DNA of 6,826 bases from Pseudomonadota bacterium (GTDB lineage Bacteria > Pseudomonadota > Alphaproteobacteria > Rhizobiales > Xanthobacteraceae), in the NCBI GenBank assembly GCA_023449855.1, contig JAEXHR010000148.1:1-6826 (forward strand), read 5' to 3'. Position 1 is the stretch's first letter; every line of letters starts with the position of its first letter. Below, piece after piece: positions 1 through 6,137 of this stretch. The notes under the pieces were generated by a model, which did no database searches, had not been told where the DNA came from, and saw only the letters and a list, made by a program, of their open reading frames with translations. A program made the translations under genes and the position numbers.

Positions 1-109
1 TGGGAGGGGTGCTGAGGCCAGTTGTCGATTGGGCCTGGGCGGCAGACACGACGCTCCCGGCCAGAGCGCCAAACATAACAGCCAAACAAAACGCACGGCT
101 CTTGATCAT
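1..109 (-). CDS. Secreted protein of unknown function, N-terminal fragment
   Basis: The first 36 codons of a gene that runs off the left edge; the product is not recognisable. The start is the ATG at 109-107, preceded by a perfect AGGAGG (120-115 on the minus strand) five bases upstream, which makes it a strong start. The encoded N terminus has a classic Sec signal peptide: a basic start (MIKSR), a hydrophobic core (AFCLAVMFGALAGSVV) and an AQA/Q signal-peptidase I site near residues 25-28. The visible mature part is rich in Ser, Thr and Pro. It points the same way as the serine hydrolase but lies 169 bases downstream of it, so it probably has its own promoter. The gene and export calls are well supported; function cannot be inferred from 36 residues. 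Confidence 0.8.
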   Translation of the reverse strand, partial: MIKSRAFCLAVMFGALAGSVVSAAQAQSTTGLSTPP

Positions 110-160
110 GATAGCCTCCTGCGGTTGTCGCTCCCTTTGACCGAAATATCGTCGCATTTC

Positions 161-187
161 TTGTTTGAAACGCGCCCGTTGAAACAA
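161..187. repeat. Short direct and inverted repeats upstream of the secreted-protein gene
   Basis: In the gap between the serine hydrolase and the left-edge gene, TTGAAAC occurs twice, at 165-171 and 179-185, exactly 14 bases apart. The flanking TTGTTT (161-166) and AAACAA (182-187) form a six-base inverted repeat. The block lies 52-78 bases upstream of the left-edge start codon, where an operator would be expected. No known regulator is assigned, and repeats this short can arise by chance. The rest of the 110-278 gap shows nothing I can support apart from the ribosome binding site next to the start. Confidence 0.25.
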
Positions 188-278
188 TCGGACATCCACG
201 AATGAGTGATCCGATTAACAATTGTCCATGAGAGGTTGCGGAAAACACGGTGAGGAACGCCTCAGCTTCCTTCTCCGC

Positions 279-1553
279 TTATTTGACGATGGCCTCATAG
301 ACCAGCGTCTTCAGGATCGGCTGGATGCGGCCGCGCTGGGTTGGCGTCTGCACCATCAGGATCATCACCATATCGTGGTCGGGATAGGTCCAGAAATATG
401 TCCCAGCAGCGCCGCCCCAGGCCATCTCGCCGATGAAACCAGGCACACCGTCTTCTCCGGGGCCGGTGCGAACGCCGAAGCCGAGGCCGTAGCCGAAGCC
501 GGCGCCGGGGTAATAATAGGCCCAGGGCTTCACGTCTGTTGCCGGCGCAACTTCATTCTTGCGCATCAGGGCGACCGTTTCGGGCTTGAGGATGCGCTTG
601 CCGTCGATCTCGCCGCCATTGAGCAGCATCTGCAGGAAACGTGCGTAGTCGCCCGTGGTGCCGTTGAGGCCGCCTCCTCCGGATTCCCATTTGCGCCCGA
701 CCGTCGGCTCGCTGATGGTCTCGTTACCGATGATGCGATCGGTCGGCAATGGTTGCGCGATGCGCGGGCCTTTCGCTGGATCGACGTAGTAACTCGTATC
801 GACCATGCCGAGAGGGTCCAGCAGATACCGCTTCTCGAAATCGTAGAGCGACATCCCCGATGCGACCTCGATGACGCGTCCGAGCACGTCGGTTGAATGG
901 CCGTAGTCCCAGACGGTTGCCGGTTGATATGCGAGAGGCAGTTTGGCGAGACGATCGGCGAAGTCGCGATTGTCGAAATCGCCGTCGAACAAGCCGGCCT
1001 TGAGATAGAGCTGCGTGACGAGACCGAGATCGGTGAAGGCAGAACTGATGCCGGAGGACTGGCGCATCAGATCGAGCACAGTGATCGGCTTCAAAGCGGG
1101 TGAAAGGTCGAGATATGTCTTGCCGCTTGCGTCGGTCTTTTCGGTCGCGACCTGCGGATGGGCGAAGGCCGGGATGTACCTCGAGACGGGATCGTCGAGT
1201 TTCAGTCTGCCCTGCTCCAACAGCAGCATGGCAGCGGCCGATGTGATCGGCTTGGTCATCGAATAGAGGCGAAAAATCGTGTCCCGCGTCATCGGCGCCA
1301 TGGTGGCGGGATCGCGGACGCCGAAGCCTTGATAATAGACGGGTTTGCCGCGGCGCTGGATCAGCATGATGGCGCCGGCGAGATGGCCCTGCCCGACCTC
1401 GTGGTCGAGCATTTCGGTGACGCGGTCGAGACCGGCCTGCGAGAAGCCGGTGAGATCGGGCGCTTCAGTGAGCAGATTGCTGGCCGCCTCGGCCGGGCTG
1501 ATGAGCTTCGCAGCGATAGCTATGATCGCCAGCCATTCGCAAGATTGACGCAA
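279..1553 (-). CDS. Exported serine hydrolase, EstB / class C beta-lactamase-like family
   Basis: A 424-residue protein of the beta-lactamase superfamily (penicillin-binding-protein fold), closest in motifs to family VIII carboxylesterases and other EstB-like serine hydrolases. The catalytic SxxK is SMTK at 98-101 (nucleophile Ser98, base Lys101). Tyr217 in YGHS fills the YxN position. WGGAAGT at 379-385 takes the place of the KTG box, as in EstB-type enzymes. Residues 1-23 look like a Sec signal peptide (hydrophobic AIIAIAA, AEA cleavage site), so the enzyme is probably periplasmic. The start is TTG at 1553-1551: an in-frame TGA lies at 1574-1572, there is no in-frame ATG before residue 48, and GAGG stands just upstream. 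Substrate is unknown; an ester or D-amino-acid peptide is more likely than a beta-lactam. I see no functional link to nitrate reduction. Confidence 0.88.
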   Translation of the reverse strand: MRQSCEWLAIIAIAAKLISPAEAASNLLTEAPDLTGFSQAGLDRVTEMLDHEVGQGHLAGAIMLIQRRGKPVYYQGFGVRDPATMAPMTRDTIFRLYSMTKPITSAAAMLLLEQGRLKLDDPVSRYIPAFAHPQVATEKTDASGKTYLDLSPALKPITVLDLMRQSSGISSAFTDLGLVTQLYLKAGLFDGDFDNRDFADRLAKLPLAYQPATVWDYGHSTDVLGRVIEVASGMSLYDFEKRYLLDPLGMVDTSYYVDPAKGPRIAQPLPTDRIIGNETISEPTVGRKWESGGGGLNGTTGDYARFLQMLLNGGEIDGKRILKPETVALMRKNEVAPATDVKPWAYYYPGAGFGYGLGFGVRTGPGEDGVPGFIGEMAWGGAAGTYFWTYPDHDMVMILMVQTPTQRGRIQPILKTLVYEAIVK

Positions 1554-1614
1554 GTTTGCCTCTGGTTTTCCTCAAGCGGCCCAGAGTCTAACACCGAGGC
1601 ATTTCAACGGCTTG

Positions 1615-1650
1615 TAAAAAACGGACGAATTTGACATGTCGTGTTTTTTA
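1615..1650. terminator. Possible bidirectional A-tract/T-tract hairpin
   Basis: TAAAAAAC (1615-1622) and GTTTTTTA (1643-1650) are perfect complements. Inside them ACGA (1625-1628) pairs with TCGT (1639-1642), leaving a two-base bulge and a ten-base loop. Either strand therefore gives a hairpin flanked by an A-run and a T-run, the layout of a bidirectional intrinsic terminator. It lies 44 bases past the regulator's stop, where it could end that transcript before the serine hydrolase. The GC part of the stem is weak, so the call is tentative; the AT-rich arms could instead be part of the hydrolase promoter. Confidence 0.35.
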
Positions 1651-1693
1651 AGCTTACGACCGAATTTCTTGCGGCAACACGAAGGCAAATGCC

Positions 1694-2404
1694 TCAGGAC
1701 GCGTTCGGCGCCCCCGCCAGCCCGGCGAGTCGCCCGACATCGATCACCGTCAACCGGCCGCGACCGGCTTTCACGATCTGCATCCGGTTCCAGGCCGAGA
1801 CGGTGCGGCTGACGGTGAACAGCGTGGTGTCGCTGAGTTCGGCCAGGTCCTGACGCGAGAGCGCGAGCTCGATGGGAGTCTCCTTGAGGCCGACCTCATC
1901 GATCGCAGCCAGGCGCAGCACGATCCGCGCGATGCGCCGATCGGCATTTTCGCTGGTAGCCTCATGCAGGCGACGCTGCAGGCTTTCAGTCTGTCTGCTC
2001 GTGATGCCGAGGACATTGATGGCGAGTTGCGGAAAGACGTGCATCAGCGCAAGGAAACGTTCGGTCGGCCAATAGAGCAGCTCGCTTGTCTCCGTTGCCA
2101 TGGCCGTCGCTGGTCGCGGAAAATTTCCAAATGCGGGTGCGCAGCCGAGCAGGTCGCCCGCGCGCATGAGATGCAATGTCTTCTGTCCACCCTGTGGGTC
2201 GATCACCGTTTCCTTGAACTTGCCTGCAACGATCACCGCAAGAATTTCCGGCGCATCGCCCTGTTGCCAGAGCGAGAAGCCGGCATCCAATGTCATCCGC
2301 CGGCCTGCATCGGTAATGTGATCTCGCGCTGCCCCTTCGAGATGCATGAATAACGGCGTGTCAGTAATCGTCTTGCAGCTATCACGATGCGTGTCACAGT
2401 CCAT
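1694..2404 (-). CDS. Crp/Fnr-family transcriptional regulator, divergent from nap
   Basis: A 236-residue regulator with an N-terminal cyclic-nucleotide-binding-type beta-barrel (about 15-130), a long dimer helix (about 125-155) and a C-terminal winged helix-turn-helix (about 175-225, with LSRQDLAELSDTTLFTVSR at 182-200). I chose ATG 2404-2402 because GGAGA stands seven bases upstream; an in-frame TTG at 2449 would add 15 residues but lacks such support. Only three cysteines occur (3, 10 and 88), so the four-cysteine oxygen-sensing cluster of true Fnr is absent. The recognition helix reads TLFTVSR: Ser199 and Arg200 match Fnr, but Phe196 replaces the Glu conserved in both Crp and Fnr. It is transcribed away from napE across a shared 256-base region, so control of nap, of itself, or of both is plausible but inferred. 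The signal could be NO, redox state or none; I cannot assign NnrR, Dnr or FixK by name. Confidence 0.92.
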   Translation of the reverse strand: MDCDTHRDSCKTITDTPLFMHLEGAARDHITDAGRRMTLDAGFSLWQQGDAPEILAVIVAGKFKETVIDPQGGQKTLHLMRAGDLLGCAPAFGNFPRPATAMATETSELLYWPTERFLALMHVFPQLAINVLGITSRQTESLQRRLHEATSENADRRIARIVLRLAAIDEVGLKETPIELALSRQDLAELSDTTLFTVSRTVSAWNRMQIVKAGRGRLTVIDVGRLAGLAGAPNAS

Positions 2405-2472
2405 GGCCCGTTCTCCAGAACGTGCGATTTCGTCGAGCACCAGTCGCAATCAGATAAAATTGTCTTCAAAGA

Positions 2473-2510
2473 CTGATCGCATCGGCTCTGGACGCCGACA
2501 CCGCGATCAG
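2473..2510. repeat. Two-tier inverted repeat in the regulator-nap intergenic region
   Basis: CTGATCGC (2473-2480) and GCGATCAG (2503-2510) are perfect eight-base inverted repeats. Nested between them, TCGGC (2482-2486) pairs with GCCGA (2494-2498) around a seven-base loop, with one unpaired base on one side and four on the other. The arm centres are 30 bases apart, close to three helical turns. The structure lies about 70 bases upstream of the regulator's start and 40 bases from the FixK-type site. It has no T-run on either side, so it is not a standard terminator. It may be a DNA operator with spaced half-sites, or a hairpin in the regulator's leader RNA. Confidence 0.5.
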
Positions 2511-2549
2511 AACGACCATAGCAAATAAATGCTCCGCGATGTTTGTTGT

Positions 2550-2563
2550 TTGACATAGCGCAA
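2550..2563 (+). promoter_or_regulatory. FixK/Fnr-type binding site upstream of napE
   Basis: TTGACATAGCGCAA fits the rhizobial FixK2 pattern TTG(A/C)-N6-(T/G)CAA and differs from the symmetric TTGA-N6-TCAA in one base. It lies about 100 bases upstream of the napE start. If it acts as a class II activator site centred at -41.5, transcription would start near 2598 and the -10 hexamer would be CATGTT (2586-2591), a weak match, as is usual for activator-dependent promoters. nap operons of Bradyrhizobium-type bacteria are known to be under FixK2 control in low oxygen. The motif is directly visible; its use is inferred. Confidence 0.62.
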
Positions 2564-2584
2564 AGAACGCTGCTGTCGCTTCGG

Positions 2585-2599
2585 GCATGTTGCGCATGC
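2585..2599. promoter_or_regulatory. Perfect dyad at the predicted nap promoter core
   Basis: GCATG-TTGCG-CATGC is a perfect five-base inverted repeat with a five-base spacer. It covers the -10 and start-site positions predicted from the upstream FixK-type site. A repressor or second regulator bound here would block or tune nap transcription. No known operator is matched with confidence, and a dyad of this length can occur by chance. Confidence 0.3.
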
Positions 2600-2660
2600 T
2601 CAGGGCGACTCTCTCTCGCCTCTTCTCCAGGCACATGGCCGCTAACCGAAGGGGGAGCAT

Positions 2661-2858
2661 ATGGTGATGGACCAGAACATTTCTCCGCCTGATCAGGCAT
2701 CCTCGCGCAACAGTCGCCTGTCGGAGTTGATCGTCTTTCTCACCATCATCGTTTTCATCTGGCCTGTCGTCGCAGTTGGCGTTGTCGGCGGCTACGGATT
2801 TGCTGTCTGGATTTTTCAGATGTTCTTCGGCCCGCCCGGCCCGCCTTCGGTTCACTAG
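2661..2858 (+). CDS. napE: NapE, small membrane protein of the periplasmic nitrate reductase operon
   Basis: A 65-residue protein with a polar N terminus rich in Ser, Asn and Gln, one hydrophobic membrane span at about 23-45, and the family's C-terminal signature: a GYGFAVW segment (44-50) followed by GPPGPPS (57-63). It is the first gene of the operon and ends nine bases before napD. The purine-rich AGGGGGAG (2650-2657) can serve either ATG 2661 or the second in-frame ATG at 2667; spacing to the second (nine bases after GGAG) is better, so the true product may be 63 residues. NapE occurs in many alphaproteobacterial nap operons, but its molecular role is not established. Identification rests on the C-terminal motif plus position. 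Confidence 0.9.
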   Translation: MVMDQNISPPDQASSRNSRLSELIVFLTIIVFIWPVVAVGVVGGYGFAVWIFQMFFGPPGPPSVH

Positions 2859-2867
2859 GACACTCAC

Positions 2868-3173
2868 ATGACCAACAAAATGACCCGACGCGCCCTGTTC
2901 ACGGGCGTGAGTGCCGACGCGTCTGCGCAGGATCACGATCACATCTCAAGTGCCGTCGTGTCGGTGCTCCCGGCGCATATCGAAGCAGTGTCTGCGCGAT
3001 TGCTTGGCCTTCCCGGCGTCGAGATTCACCATCGCTCCGAGCACAAGCTCGTCGCGGTGCTGGAAGGTCCCGGCAGCGGCGCGCTCGGCGCGATGCTCGC
3101 GGACATCTCGTCATGGCCGGGTGTGCTGTCCGCCAACATGGTTTTCGAACAACGTCTCGATCAGGACAATTGA
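2868..3173 (+). CDS. napD: NapD, chaperone for the NapA Tat signal peptide
   Basis: A 101-residue cytoplasmic chaperone. NapD binds the twin-arginine signal of NapA, holding back export until the molybdenum cofactor is in place. The ferredoxin-like core runs from about residue 25 to 95: the family's start (HISSAVVSVLP), the middle strand (KLVAVLE, 60-66) and the end (PGVLSANMVFEQ, 84-95) are all clear. AGGA, which overlaps the napE stop, lies seven bases before ATG 2868; an in-frame ATG at 2880 is the alternative start. The core is preceded by about 24 extra residues with TRRALFTG at 6-13. This resembles the RR-containing N terminus of NapF proteins, yet no hydrophobic core follows, so it should not act as an export signal. 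Its stop is one base before napA, which suggests translational coupling. Confidence 0.92.
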   Translation: MTNKMTRRALFTGVSADASAQDHDHISSAVVSVLPAHIEAVSARLLGLPGVEIHHRSEHKLVAVLEGPGSGALGAMLADISSWPGVLSANMVFEQRLDQDN

Positions 3174-3174
3174 A

Positions 3175-5670
3175 ATGACTCTTTCGCGGCGCGATCTTCT
3201 TAAAGCTCAGGCGGCAGCCGTTGCTGCTGCGGCGGCCGGCATCAGCGTTCCTGCCGTCGCGCAGCCCGCGGCCAGTGGCGTCGGTTCGTTATCGATCAAA
3301 TGGTCGAAGGCCCCGTGCCGCTTCTGCGGCACCGGCTGCGGCGTCATGGTCGGCGGCAAGGACAACAAGGTAGTCGCCACCCATGGCGATACGCTGGCGG
3401 AAGTGAATCGCGGCCTCAATTGCATCAAGGGCTACTTCCTCTCCAAGATCATGTATGGCGCCGATCGCCTGACCACGCCCCTGCTTCGCAAGAAGAACGG
3501 CGTGTATGACAAGACCGGCGATCTCACGCCGGTGAGCTGGGACGAAGCCTTCGACACCATGGCGACGCATGCCAAGGCGGTGCTGAAGGAGAAGGGACCG
3601 AACGCGCTGGCGATGTTCGGCTCCGGCCAGTGGACAGTGCTGGAAGGCTATGCCGCGACCAAGCTGATGCGCGCCGGTTTCCGCACCAACAATCTCGATC
3701 CCAATGCACGCCATTGCATGGCCTCTGCCGCCGTCGGCTTCATGCGCACCTTCGGCATGGACGAGCCAATGGGCTGCTATGACGATTTTGAGGCCGCCGA
3801 CGCCTTCGTGCTGTGGGGCTCGAACATGGCCGAGATGCATCCGATCCTGTGGACGCGCCTCACCGACCGCCGCCTCAACAACCCGCATGTGAAGGTCGCG
3901 GTGCTCTCCACCTACACCCATCGCAGCTCGGATCTCGCCGATATCCCGATGGTGTTCAATCCGAGCACCGATTTGGCGATCCTCAATTTCATCGCCAACC
4001 ACATCATCTCGACGAACCGCGTCAACATGGAGTTCGTCAACAATCACACGACCTTCGTGAAGGGTACGACGGATATCGGCTACGGGCTGCGCCCGGAGCA
4101 TCCGCTTGAGAGGAAGGCCAAGGGTGTCGCAACGGCCGCTGCCACCACGCCGATCGACTTCGCCGCCTTCAAGGAATTCGTGAAGGACTACACGCTGGAG
4201 AAGGTGTCAAAACTCTCGGGCGTCGATCAGAACTATCTGCTCGAGCTTGCCGAACTTTATGCCGATCCCAAGCGCAAGGTGATGTCGCTGTGGACCATGG
4301 GCGTGAACCAGCATGTCCGCGGCGTCTGGGTCAACCAGCTCATCTACAACATCCATCTGCTCACCGGCAAAATTGCCGAGCCCGGCAATTCGCCGTTCTC
4401 GCTGACGGGGCAGCCCTCGGCTTGCGGCACCGCGCGCGAGGTCGGCACCTTCGCGCATCGCCTGCCCGCCGACATGGTCGTCACCAACCCGGAGCATCGC
4501 AAGCACACCGAGGAACTCTGGCGCGTGCCGCTTGGCCTCCTGCCCGACAAGATCGGCTATCACGCCGTCGAGCAGGACCGCATGCTCAAGGACGGCAAGA
4601 TCAATTTCTACTGGGTGCAGGTGAACAACAATGTTCAGGCGGCGCCTAACAGTTCAAACGAGACCTATCCCGGCTATCGCAACCCCAGCAATTTCATCGT
4701 CGTGTCGGATGCCTATCCGACTGTGACCGCGATGTCGGCCGACTGCGTGCTGCCCGCTGCCATGTGGGTCGAGAAGGAAGGCGCCTATGGCAATGCCGAG
4801 CGGCGTACTCATGTGTGGCGTCAGCTCGTCGATGCACCCGGCCTCGCGCGATCCGATCTCTGGCAGCTGATGGAGTTCTCGAAGCGCTTCATAACCGAAG
4901 AAGTGTGGCCGACAGCTTTGCTCGACGCCAATCCTGCCTATAAGGGCAAAACGCTGTTTGATGTCCTCTATCGCAACGGTCAGGTAGACAAATTCCCCAC
5001 CAGCGAAATCCCGGCGGACTACAACAACCACGAGTCCAAGGACTTTGGCTTCTACGTCCAGAAGGGCCTGTTCGAGGAATATGCGGCTTTCGGCCGTGGC
5101 CATGGCCACGATCTCGCGCCATGGGACATGCTGCATCAGGTCCGCGGCATGCGCTGGCCTGTTGTCAATGGCAAGGAAACCAGGTGGCGCTATCGCGAGG
5201 GTCTCGATCCCTATGTGAAGCCGGGCAAGAAGGTCGAGTTCTACGGTAACAAGGACGGCCGCGCGCGCATCCTCGCGGTGCCTTATGAGCCGGCCGCGGA
5301 GTCGCCGGACAATGAATACGATCTCTGGCTGGTGACTGGCCGCGTGCTGGAGCATTGGCATTCTGGCTCGATGACCATGCGCGTGCCGGAGCTCTACAAG
5401 GCCTTCCCCGGCGCACGCTGCTTCATGCATCCCGAAGACGCGCGCGCCCGCGGCCTGAACCAGGGCGCCGAAATTCGCCTGACGTCGCGGCGCGGTGAAA
5501 TCCGCACGCGCATCGACACCAACGGACGTAACCGGCCGCCGCGCGGCGTGGTGTTCGTGCCGTGGTTCGATGCCAGCCAGCTGATCAACAAGGTCACGCT
5601 GGATGCGACCGACCCGATCTCCAAACAGACGGATTTCAAGAAATGCGCGGTCAAGATCGTTTCGGTGTAA
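3175..5670 (+). CDS. napA: NapA, catalytic subunit of periplasmic nitrate reductase
   Basis: An 831-residue molybdoenzyme that reduces nitrate to nitrite in the periplasm; the length is normal for the family. Residues 4-10 (SRRDLLK) are the Tat motif, followed by an alanine-rich core and an AVA cleavage site near 27-29. The 4Fe-4S cluster ligands are Cys48, Cys51, Cys55 and Cys83, and Lys85 (CIKGYFLSK) is the conserved lysine between cluster and cofactor. Cys181 in ARHCMASAAVGF is the molybdenum ligand. Later segments (GSNMAEMHPILW, MGVNQHVRG, LTGRVLEHWHSGSMT) are typical of NapA and its bis-MGD-binding domains. The ATG at 3175 is chosen because AGGA lies eight bases upstream, the Tat motif follows at once, and it sits one base after napD. 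The same frame stays open upstream to 2911, but that stretch overlaps napD and is not protein-like. No frameshift or missing ligand is seen. Confidence 0.98.
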   Translation: MTLSRRDLLKAQAAAVAAAAAGISVPAVAQPAASGVGSLSIKWSKAPCRFCGTGCGVMVGGKDNKVVATHGDTLAEVNRGLNCIKGYFLSKIMYGADRLTTPLLRKKNGVYDKTGDLTPVSWDEAFDTMATHAKAVLKEKGPNALAMFGSGQWTVLEGYAATKLMRAGFRTNNLDPNARHCMASAAVGFMRTFGMDEPMGCYDDFEAADAFVLWGSNMAEMHPILWTRLTDRRLNNPHVKVAVLSTYTHRSSDLADIPMVFNPSTDLAILNFIANHIISTNRVNMEFVNNHTTFVKGTTDIGYGLRPEHPLERKAKGVATAAATTPIDFAAFKEFVKDYTLEKVSKLSGVDQNYLLELAELYADPKRKVMSLWTMGVNQHVRGVWVNQLIYNIHLLTGKIAEPGNSPFSLTGQPSACGTAREVGTFAHRLPADMVVTNPEHRKHTEELWRVPLGLLPDKIGYHAVEQDRMLKDGKINFYWVQVNNNVQAAPNSSNETYPGYRNPSNFIVVSDAYPTVTAMSADCVLPAAMWVEKEGAYGNAERRTHVWRQLVDAPGLARSDLWQLMEFSKRFITEEVWPTALLDANPAYKGKTLFDVLYRNGQVDKFPTSEIPADYNNHESKDFGFYVQKGLFEEYAAFGRGHGHDLAPWDMLHQVRGMRWPVVNGKETRWRYREGLDPYVKPGKKVEFYGNKDGRARILAVPYEPAAESPDNEYDLWLVTGRVLEHWHSGSMTMRVPELYKAFPGARCFMHPEDARARGLNQGAEIRLTSRRGEIRTRIDTNGRNRPPRGVVFVPWFDASQLINKVTLDATDPISKQTDFKKCAVKIVSV

Positions 5671-5675
5671 GCGCC

Positions 5676-6137
5676 ATGAAAGCCCTCCTCGCGGCCATCA
5701 TCGCTGGCGCCACGGTGCTGGTCTCAGGCGCGATCTACGCGCAGTCGACGCAATCCGCTGTGCAGATCGTGCCGCGCATCACCGGCCCGGCGCAGCCGAT
5801 GTCGGAAGTCCCTGCTCCGGCGCTGCCGCGCGCGATCACTGACGACAAGCGCGTGATGCGGAATTATCCGGAACAGCCGCCGGTGATCCCGCATTCCATC
5901 GACAATTATCAGCTCACGCTGAAGGCCAATCGCTGCCTCGAATGCCATCGCCGCGAATATACCGAAGGCTCAGGTGCGCCGATGATCAGCGTGACGCATT
6001 TCATGGATCGTAACGGGCAGATGCTCGCGGACGTGACGCCGCGGCGTTACTTCTGCACGGCCTGTCACGTGACCCAGACCGATGCACGGCCGCTGGTCCC
6101 GAACACCTTCACCGACATGAAGGAACTCGGCAGATGA
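5676..6137 (+). CDS. napB: NapB, diheme cytochrome c subunit of periplasmic nitrate reductase
   Basis: A 153-residue periplasmic cytochrome that passes electrons from NapC to NapA. A Sec signal peptide covers 1-22 (hydrophobic LLAAIIAGATVLV, cleavage after AIYA). Two heme-binding motifs are present: CLECH (87-91) and CTACH (127-131). His73 (VIPHS) and His108 (SVTHF) are the probable distal ligands, giving bis-histidine hemes as in the family. The start lies five bases after the napA stop and has no clear Shine-Dalgarno sequence, so translation probably depends on coupling to napA. The frame is open further upstream, but that part is inside napA and lacks the signal peptide. The stop overlaps the napC start. 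Confidence 0.96.
   Translation: MKALLAAIIAGATVLVSGAIYAQSTQSAVQIVPRITGPAQPMSEVPAPALPRAITDDKRVMRNYPEQPPVIPHSIDNYQLTLKANRCLECHRREYTEGSGAPMISVTHFMDRNGQMLADVTPRRYFCTACHVTQTDARPLVPNTFTDMKELGR

Noticed and set aside
251..264. TGAGG-AACG-CCTCA hairpin after the serine hydrolase stop
   Set aside because: The stem is only five pairs and no proper T-run follows on the minus strand, so it is too weak to call a terminator.
222..896. 224-residue plus-strand frame opposite the serine hydrolase
   Set aside because: It runs antisense to a gene with intact catalytic motifs and is full of His, Asp and Ala repeats; no family resemblance.
1631..1660. Perfect -35 hexamer TTGACA on the plus strand
   Set aside because: No acceptable -10 follows at 16-18 bases, and it would only drive antisense transcription into the regulator.
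1683..1694. AGGCA-AA-TGCCT palindrome at the end of the regulator gene
   Set aside because: The loop is only two bases and there is no T-run; it touches the stop codon and is not a credible terminator.
2405..2449. 15-residue N-terminal extension of the Crp/Fnr regulator from TTG 2449
   Set aside because: The ATG at 2404 has GGAGA at good spacing; the extension has no support and would take part of the intergenic region.
2911..3174. In-frame upstream extension of napA through napD (88 extra residues)
   Set aside because: It overlaps the real napD in another frame, is rich in Arg, Ser and Cys with no domain, and would bury the Tat signal. The AGGA and ATG at 3175 are clear.
3289..4101. 270-residue open frame antisense to napA
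   Set aside because: A typical shadow of GC-rich codon use: rich in His, Gly, Arg and Val, no recognisable domain, and lying opposite conserved NapA sequence.
4654..5430. 258-residue open frame antisense to napA
   Set aside because: Same reason: a low-complexity composition mirroring napA codon bias, with no ribosome binding site or family motif seen.
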